Source: Reyranella sp. (GTDB taxonomy: Bacteria; Pseudomonadota; Alphaproteobacteria; Reyranellales; Reyranellaceae). From it: DNA of 43,334 nt. Shown one piece after another: positions 39,645 to 43,334 of this stretch. Location of the stretch: NCBI GenBank assembly GCA_030684475.1, contig JAUXWB010000248.1:1-43334 (forward strand). The letters are read 5' to 3'. The stretch's first letter is position 1; every line of letters begins with the position of its first letter. Under the pieces are notes generated by a model. It made no database searches. It worked only from the letters and a program-made list of their open reading frames with translations, and had not been told where the DNA came from. A program made the position numbers and the translations under genes.

Positions 39645-40838
39645 ATGACCGCCCTGCCGCTCTCCCACCTCTCCGTCCTCGATCTCACCGCACACCGCGC
39701 CGGCCCGACGGCCGTGCGCCAGCTCGCCGACTGGGGCGCGCATGTGATCAAGATCGAGCCGCCGCCGCCGCCGTCCGATGGCGGCAAGAACGACTCGATG
39801 GGCGGCGCGCGGCACGGCTTCGATTTTCAGAACCTGCATCGCAACAAGAAGGCGATGACGCTCAACCTCAAGAGCAAGGAAGGCCACGCGATCTTCATGA
39901 AGCTCGCGGCCAAGGCCGACGTCATTGTCGAGAACTACCGTTCCGACGTGAAGCATCGCCTGCACGTCGACTACGACACCGTGGCCAAGGTCAATCCGCG
40001 CATCGTCTATGGTTCGATCGCGGGCTTCGGCCAGAGCGGCCCCGATGCGGCGCGGCCCGGCGTCGACCAGATCGCCCAGGGCATGGGCGGGTTGATGTCG
40101 ATCACCGGCGAGCCCGGCCGCGGCCCGATGCGGGTCGGCATTCCCATCGCCGACCTCACCTCGGGCCTGCTGCTGGCGCAGGCCATCATGCTGGCGTTGT
40201 TCAATCGCGAGCGCACCGGCAAGGGCCAGTGGGTCCACACCTCGCTGATCGAGGCCCAGATCTTCATGCTCGACTTCCAGGCCTCGCGCTGGCTGATGAA
40301 GGGCGAGGTTGCCAAGCAGGCCGGCAACGACCATCCGACCTCGATCCCGACCGGCGTTTTTCCGACCAAGGACGGTTACATCAACATCGCTGCGGCGGGG
40401 GACAAGATGTGGAAGCGCGCGGCGATGGCGCTGGGCGCCCAGGCGCTGCTCGATCATCCCGAGCATGCCACGCCGGCGCTGCGCTCGCAGAACCGCAAGG
40501 CGCTGAACGAGCGCCTCAGTGAAGTCACCAAGACCAACACCAGCGCGCACTGGATCGAGGCGATGAACAAAGCCGGCGTGCCCTGCGGGCCGATCAACAC
40601 CATCGACATGACCTTCGCCGAACCGCAGGTGCAGCATCTCGGCATCGCCCGCGCGATCAAGCATCCCAAGCTCGGCGACATCAGGGTGGTCGGCCAGCCG
40701 ATCAACCTCTCCGACTCGCCGCAGCCCAAGGAACTGAAGCCCACGCCCGATCTCGGCGAGCACACCGACGAAGTGCTGGAGGGCCTCGGCTACGACAGGA
40801 AGGCGATCGAGGCGCTGCGCACCGGGGGCGTCGTCTGA
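39645..40838 (+). CDS. Family III CoA-transferase (CaiB/BaiF), second copy
   Basis: A 397-residue enzyme, only moderately similar in wording to the one at 23428. LSVLDLTAHRAGPTAVRQLADWGAHVIKIE is the N-terminal signature, R67 (LHRNKKAMTLNL) the CoA-binding arginine, D141 (PGVDQIAQGMGG) the catalytic aspartate, and GKGQWVHTSLIEAQ the conserved strand. A proline run (EPPPPPSDGGK) replaces the usual EPPxxGD. GAGGAAA is the ribosome site. It follows the crotonase by 119 bases, separated by a REP-like repeat, and the two may be co-transcribed as an acyl-CoA pathway. Confidence 0.91.
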   Translation: MTALPLSHLSVLDLTAHRAGPTAVRQLADWGAHVIKIEPPPPPSDGGKNDSMGGARHGFDFQNLHRNKKAMTLNLKSKEGHAIFMKLAAKADVIVENYRSDVKHRLHVDYDTVAKVNPRIVYGSIAGFGQSGPDAARPGVDQIAQGMGGLMSITGEPGRGPMRVGIPIADLTSGLLLAQAIMLALFNRERTGKGQWVHTSLIEAQIFMLDFQASRWLMKGEVAKQAGNDHPTSIPTGVFPTKDGYINIAAAGDKMWKRAAMALGAQALLDHPEHATPALRSQNRKALNERLSEVTKTNTSAHWIEAMNKAGVPCGPINTIDMTFAEPQVQHLGIARAIKHPKLGDIRVVGQPINLSDSPQPKELKPTPDLGEHTDEVLEGLGYDRKAIEALRTGGVV

Positions 40839-40871
40839 TGGCAAACGCCAGGCGCAGACACTTGGACGCCG

Positions 40872-41843
40872 CTACTCCATCGGCAGGCTGAGGGTCCGCG
40901 CGACGTCGCTCCAGAGCTTGACCTCGCGCGCCACGAACGCGGTGAAGGCCGGGCGGCTTTCGACCATCGCGCGGGCGCCCTGATCGGCCCAGAGTCGCCG
41001 GATGTCGGCCTGGCCCAGCGCCGCCTGGACGGAATCGTGCAGCGTGTCGAGGATCGGCGCCGGCGTGGCCTTGGGCGCGAACAGCCCGTACCAGGTGCTG
41101 ACGCGGAAGTCCGCGAGCCCGGCCTCCTCGAAGGTCGGGACGTCGGGCAGCAGCTTTTCGCGCTCTGCCGACGCCACCGCCAGCGCCCGCAGCCTGCCGG
41201 CCTGGACGTAGGACACCACGGTGCTGAGCGGCTGGAAGGTCGAGTCGATCTGGCCGTTCAGCATGTCCTGCAGCGCCGGGCCGCCACCGCGGTAGGGTAT
41301 GTGCACGATGTCGATGCCGGCGCGCTTCCTGAGCAGCTCGATGGCAAGGTGCGGGATCGTGCCGAGGCCCGACGAGCCGACGTTGATGGCGCCGGGCGAC
41401 TTGCGGGCCGCCGCGACGAAGGCCGCGAAATCCTTGACGTCGAGCTTGGCGGGATTGACGACCAGTGCCACCGGCACACCGGCAAAGCCGCTGATCGGCG
41501 CGAGGTCGCGCGCGAGATCGAAGCGGACGGCGGGATAGACGAGCGGCGCGTAGGTGAGGCCGGTATTGCCGACCAGCATCGTGTAGCCGTTGGGCGCGGC
41601 CCGCGCGACCGACGCCGCGCCGATGGTGCCACCGGCGCCGCCGCGGTTGCCCACCACCACCGGTTCGCCGATCCGCTGGCCGACGACGGCGGCGATCGGC
41701 CGTGCAAAAGTGTCGTTCGAACCGCCGGGCGGAAACGGCACGATCCAGTCGAGCGGCCGTGACGGCCAATCGGCGGCACGCAGCGGACCGGATCCTCCGG
41801 CAGCGAGGAGGCCGCCCAGGGTGGCCCGGCGTGAGATTTTCAT
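40872..41843 (-). CDS. Tripartite tricarboxylate transporter substrate-binding protein (Bug/TctC family)
   Basis: A 323-residue periplasmic binding protein. A twin-arginine signal (MKISRRATLGGLLAAGG) is followed by WPSRPLDWIVPFPPGGSNDTFARP (about 25-48) with the full carboxylate loop PFPPGGSND, and VGNRGGAGGTIG. Its ATG is 3 bases past the stop of the truncated paralogue, and the ribosome site GGAG lies inside that gene's last codons, so translation is coupled. No TctA/B genes are near. It is downstream of an aldehyde dehydrogenase on the same strand, hinting at uptake of a compound oxidised by it. Confidence 0.91.
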   Translation of the reverse strand: MKISRRATLGGLLAAGGSGPLRAADWPSRPLDWIVPFPPGGSNDTFARPIAAVVGQRIGEPVVVGNRGGAGGTIGAASVARAAPNGYTMLVGNTGLTYAPLVYPAVRFDLARDLAPISGFAGVPVALVVNPAKLDVKDFAAFVAAARKSPGAINVGSSGLGTIPHLAIELLRKRAGIDIVHIPYRGGGPALQDMLNGQIDSTFQPLSTVVSYVQAGRLRALAVASAEREKLLPDVPTFEEAGLADFRVSTWYGLFAPKATPAPILDTLHDSVQAALGQADIRRLWADQGARAMVESRPAFTAFVAREVKLWSDVARTLSLPME

Positions 41844-41846
41844 CGG

Positions 41847-42701
41847 CTACTCCATCCGGACGTTGGCGGCCTTGGCGATGCGGCTCCAGCGTTCGGTGTT
41901 TCGGGTGACGAAGCGAGCGAAGTCGGCGCGGCTCTCGAGATCGACCTTGGCACCCTGCTCGCGCCACAGGCGCTTCACGCCTTCGTCGCCGAGCGCCTCC
42001 TGCACGGCGCCGTGCAACCTGTCGAGAACGGCGTCCGGCGTGCGCGCGGGCGCGAACAGGCCGAACCAGATGGTCATGCGGAAATCGTCGAGGCCTGCCT
42101 CCTGCGCGGTGGGCACGTCGGGCAGCAGCGCCTCACGGCGGCGACTGGCCACCGCGAGCGCGCGCAGCTTCCCGGATCTGACGTGGTCCGCGACGGTACT
42201 GACCAGCACGAAGGAGGCGCCGATCTGCCCGGCCAGCAGGTCCTGCAACATCGGCGCCCCACCGCGATAGGGAACGTGATTGAGCTGCACGCCGGCCCGC
42301 GCCTCGAAGAGGCCGATGGCAAGGTGGGTCACGGTGCCGAGTCCGGCCGACCCGATGTCGATCGCACCGGGTTCCTTCTTCGCCGCCTCGATGAAGGCCG
42401 GGAGAGTGGCGACGTCGAGGCGCGCGGGATTGACCACCAGCGCATACGGGACGCGGGCGATCGCGCTGATCGGTGCGAAGTCGCGATCGAAATCGAACCC
42501 CGCCCTGGGATAGATCATCGGCGCGTAGGTGAGGCCGGTGTCACCCAGCAGCAGCGTGTAGCCGTCCGCCGGAGCACGGGCCGCCACGGCTGTGCCCAGG
42601 GTGCCGCCCGCGCCGCTCTTCGAGGAAGACCGTTCATGTCTCACATTCCCGAGCGAGTGATCCCCTTCTCCGCTCCGGCGGAGAAGGGGCACATCCGTCA
42701 C
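41847..42701 (-). pseudogene. Truncated tandem paralogue of TctC-type binding protein
   Basis: From about 42617 down to 41847 the frame matches its downstream neighbour throughout: GAGGTLGTAVAARAPADGYT, YAPMIYPRAGFDFDRDFAPISAIA, VPYRGGAPMLQDLLAGQIG. The first 60-70 residues of the family, holding the export signal and the PFPPGGS loop, are missing. The reading frame upstream of 42617 (to the GTG at 42701) is unrelated and runs through a hairpin that looks like the ALDH terminator. The gene therefore lost its 5' end by deletion, and any product would stay in the cytosol without its ligand loop. Confidence 0.72.
42662..42689 (-). terminator. Terminator-like hairpin after the aldehyde dehydrogenase
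   Basis: An 11-bp perfect stem, CCCCTTCTCCG with CGGAGAAGGGG, and a 6-base loop, 9 bases past the ALDH stop on the minus strand. No T-run follows. Hairpins of this kind are also common as dispersed repeats in alphaproteobacteria. Confidence 0.5.
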
Positions 42702-43334
42702 ATGTTGAGCTGGCTGACGAACTTGGTGTTGAGGTAGGCCTCGAGCGCCTCGAGGCCGCCTTCAGAGCCGTAACCCGAGTCCTTCATGCCGCCGAACGGC
42801 ACTTCCGGCAGGGCGAGGCCGTGGTGGTTGATCGACACCATGCCGCTTTCGAAGGCGGCACCGACCGCCGCCGCGGTCTTGGTGTTCTTGGTGTAGGCGT
42901 AAGCGGCCAGGCCCCAGGCGAGGCGGTTGGCCTCCTTCATCACGCCATCGAAATCCTTGAACGGGGTGATCGGCGCCAGCGGGCCGAACGGTTCCTCGTT
43001 CATGATCTTCGAATCGGGCGAGACGTTGGTGAGCACCGTGGGTTCATAGAAGTAGCCCTTGTTGCCCAGGCGCTTGCCGCCGGTCTGGACCTTGGCGCCC
43101 TTGGCGATGGCGTCGCTCATGAAGGTGTCCATGGCGTGCAGCCGGCGCTCGGCGACCAGCGGCCCCATCTTGGTCTCGGCCTCCAGGCCGTTACCCACCT
43201 TCATGTTCTTGGCGAAGGCGGTGAAGCGCTCGACGAACTCGGGATAGACCTTCTCGTGCACCAGGAAGCGCGTCGGCGCGACGCAGACCTGGCCGGCGTT
43301 CCTGAACTTGTTGGCGCCCAGCACGTTCACGGCC
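42698..43334 (-). CDS. NAD(P)-dependent aldehyde dehydrogenase, C-terminal part
   Basis: The last 211 residues of an aldehyde dehydrogenase, cut by the window edge (the 5' end lies beyond 43334). FRNAGQVCVAPTRFLVHEKVYPEFVERF contains the catalytic cysteine. NEEPFGPLAPITPF, with the cofactor-contacting E/F pair, and PFGGMKDSGYGSEGGLEALEAYLNTK are the standard C-terminal motifs. The wording GSEGGLEALEAYLNTKFV is closest to succinate-semialdehyde dehydrogenases (GabD type). The catalytic glutamate and Rossmann motif are outside the window, so activity cannot be fully judged. Confidence 0.92.
   Translation of the reverse strand, partial: AVNVLGANKFRNAGQVCVAPTRFLVHEKVYPEFVERFTAFAKNMKVGNGLEAETKMGPLVAERRLHAMDTFMSDAIAKGAKVQTGGKRLGNKGYFYEPTVLTNVSPDSKIMNEEPFGPLAPITPFKDFDGVMKEANRLAWGLAAYAYTKNTKTAAAVGAAFESGMVSINHHGLALPEVPFGGMKDSGYGSEGGLEALEAYLNTKFVSQLNM

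Noticed and set aside
42617-42701. N-terminal extension of the truncated TctC frame as a genuine new domain
   Set aside because: The codons read through the hairpin after ALDH and start with a GTG overlapping the ALDH stop; there is no similarity to any signal or domain.

Overview
The window reads as the chromosome of a free-living, high-GC alphaproteobacterium. Three things suggest this: very GC-rich third codon positions, the abundance of Bug/TctC solute-binding proteins, CaiB-type CoA-transferases and acyl-CoA enzymes, and a FixK/FNR-type box. A Rhodospirillales/Reyranella-like or Bradyrhizobium-like soil organism would fit, but this is inference and no rRNA or phylogenetic marker is present. 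I saw no tRNA, rRNA, CRISPR array, transposase or phage gene. Both edges cut genes: a molybdopterin-binding dehydrogenase subunit at the left and an aldehyde dehydrogenase at the right.

Layout. 0-9.8 kb is mixed housekeeping and stress: cold-shock protein, SnoaL-like protein plus Tat-exported multicopper oxidase, two cupins, DUF4239 membrane protein, orphan TctC binding protein, transglutaminase-like protease, then a second cold-shock gene divergent from a fatty-acid desaturase. 10-12.8 kb is cell envelope: an M23 peptidase, a decayed tandem copy of it, and a Sel1-repeat protein. 12.8-18.4 kb looks like a nitric-oxide/oxygen response block: an NsrR-like Rrf2 regulator with a DUF454 membrane protein, divergent from a group III truncated haemoglobin overlapping a RIC-type iron-sulfur repair protein. 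A flavin monooxygenase, a YghU-type GST and a group II truncated haemoglobin behind an FNR-type box follow.

18.4-31.4 kb is a dense set of transport and acyl-CoA genes in several divergent pairs: DHA2 exporter, aberrant SDR, dimeric-barrel protein, a Cys-less thiolase-like protein with a DUF35 partner, CoA-transferase, acyl-CoA synthetase, HpaI-type aldolase, MFS importer, CitE-like lyase, Fe-dependent alcohol dehydrogenase and a GST. Together they look like a catabolic cluster for an unidentified carboxylic acid. 31.5-38.1 kb carries a TPR protein, an MFS transporter, small membrane proteins, an FKBP isomerase, an SDR and an NMT1/THI5-type binding protein. 38.1-43.3 kb contains a likely small RNA, a crotonase lacking both catalytic glutamates, a three-hairpin intergenic repeat, a second CoA-transferase, and an ALDH / truncated TctC / TctC run.

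The best leads for undescribed biology are the candidate small RNA near 38.17-38.25 kb, the palindrome-controlled globin/RIC divergon, the apparently leaderless trHb2 gene, and the thiolase-like/DUF35 pair within the catabolic cluster. All functions are read from motifs and context by eye; no database search was run.
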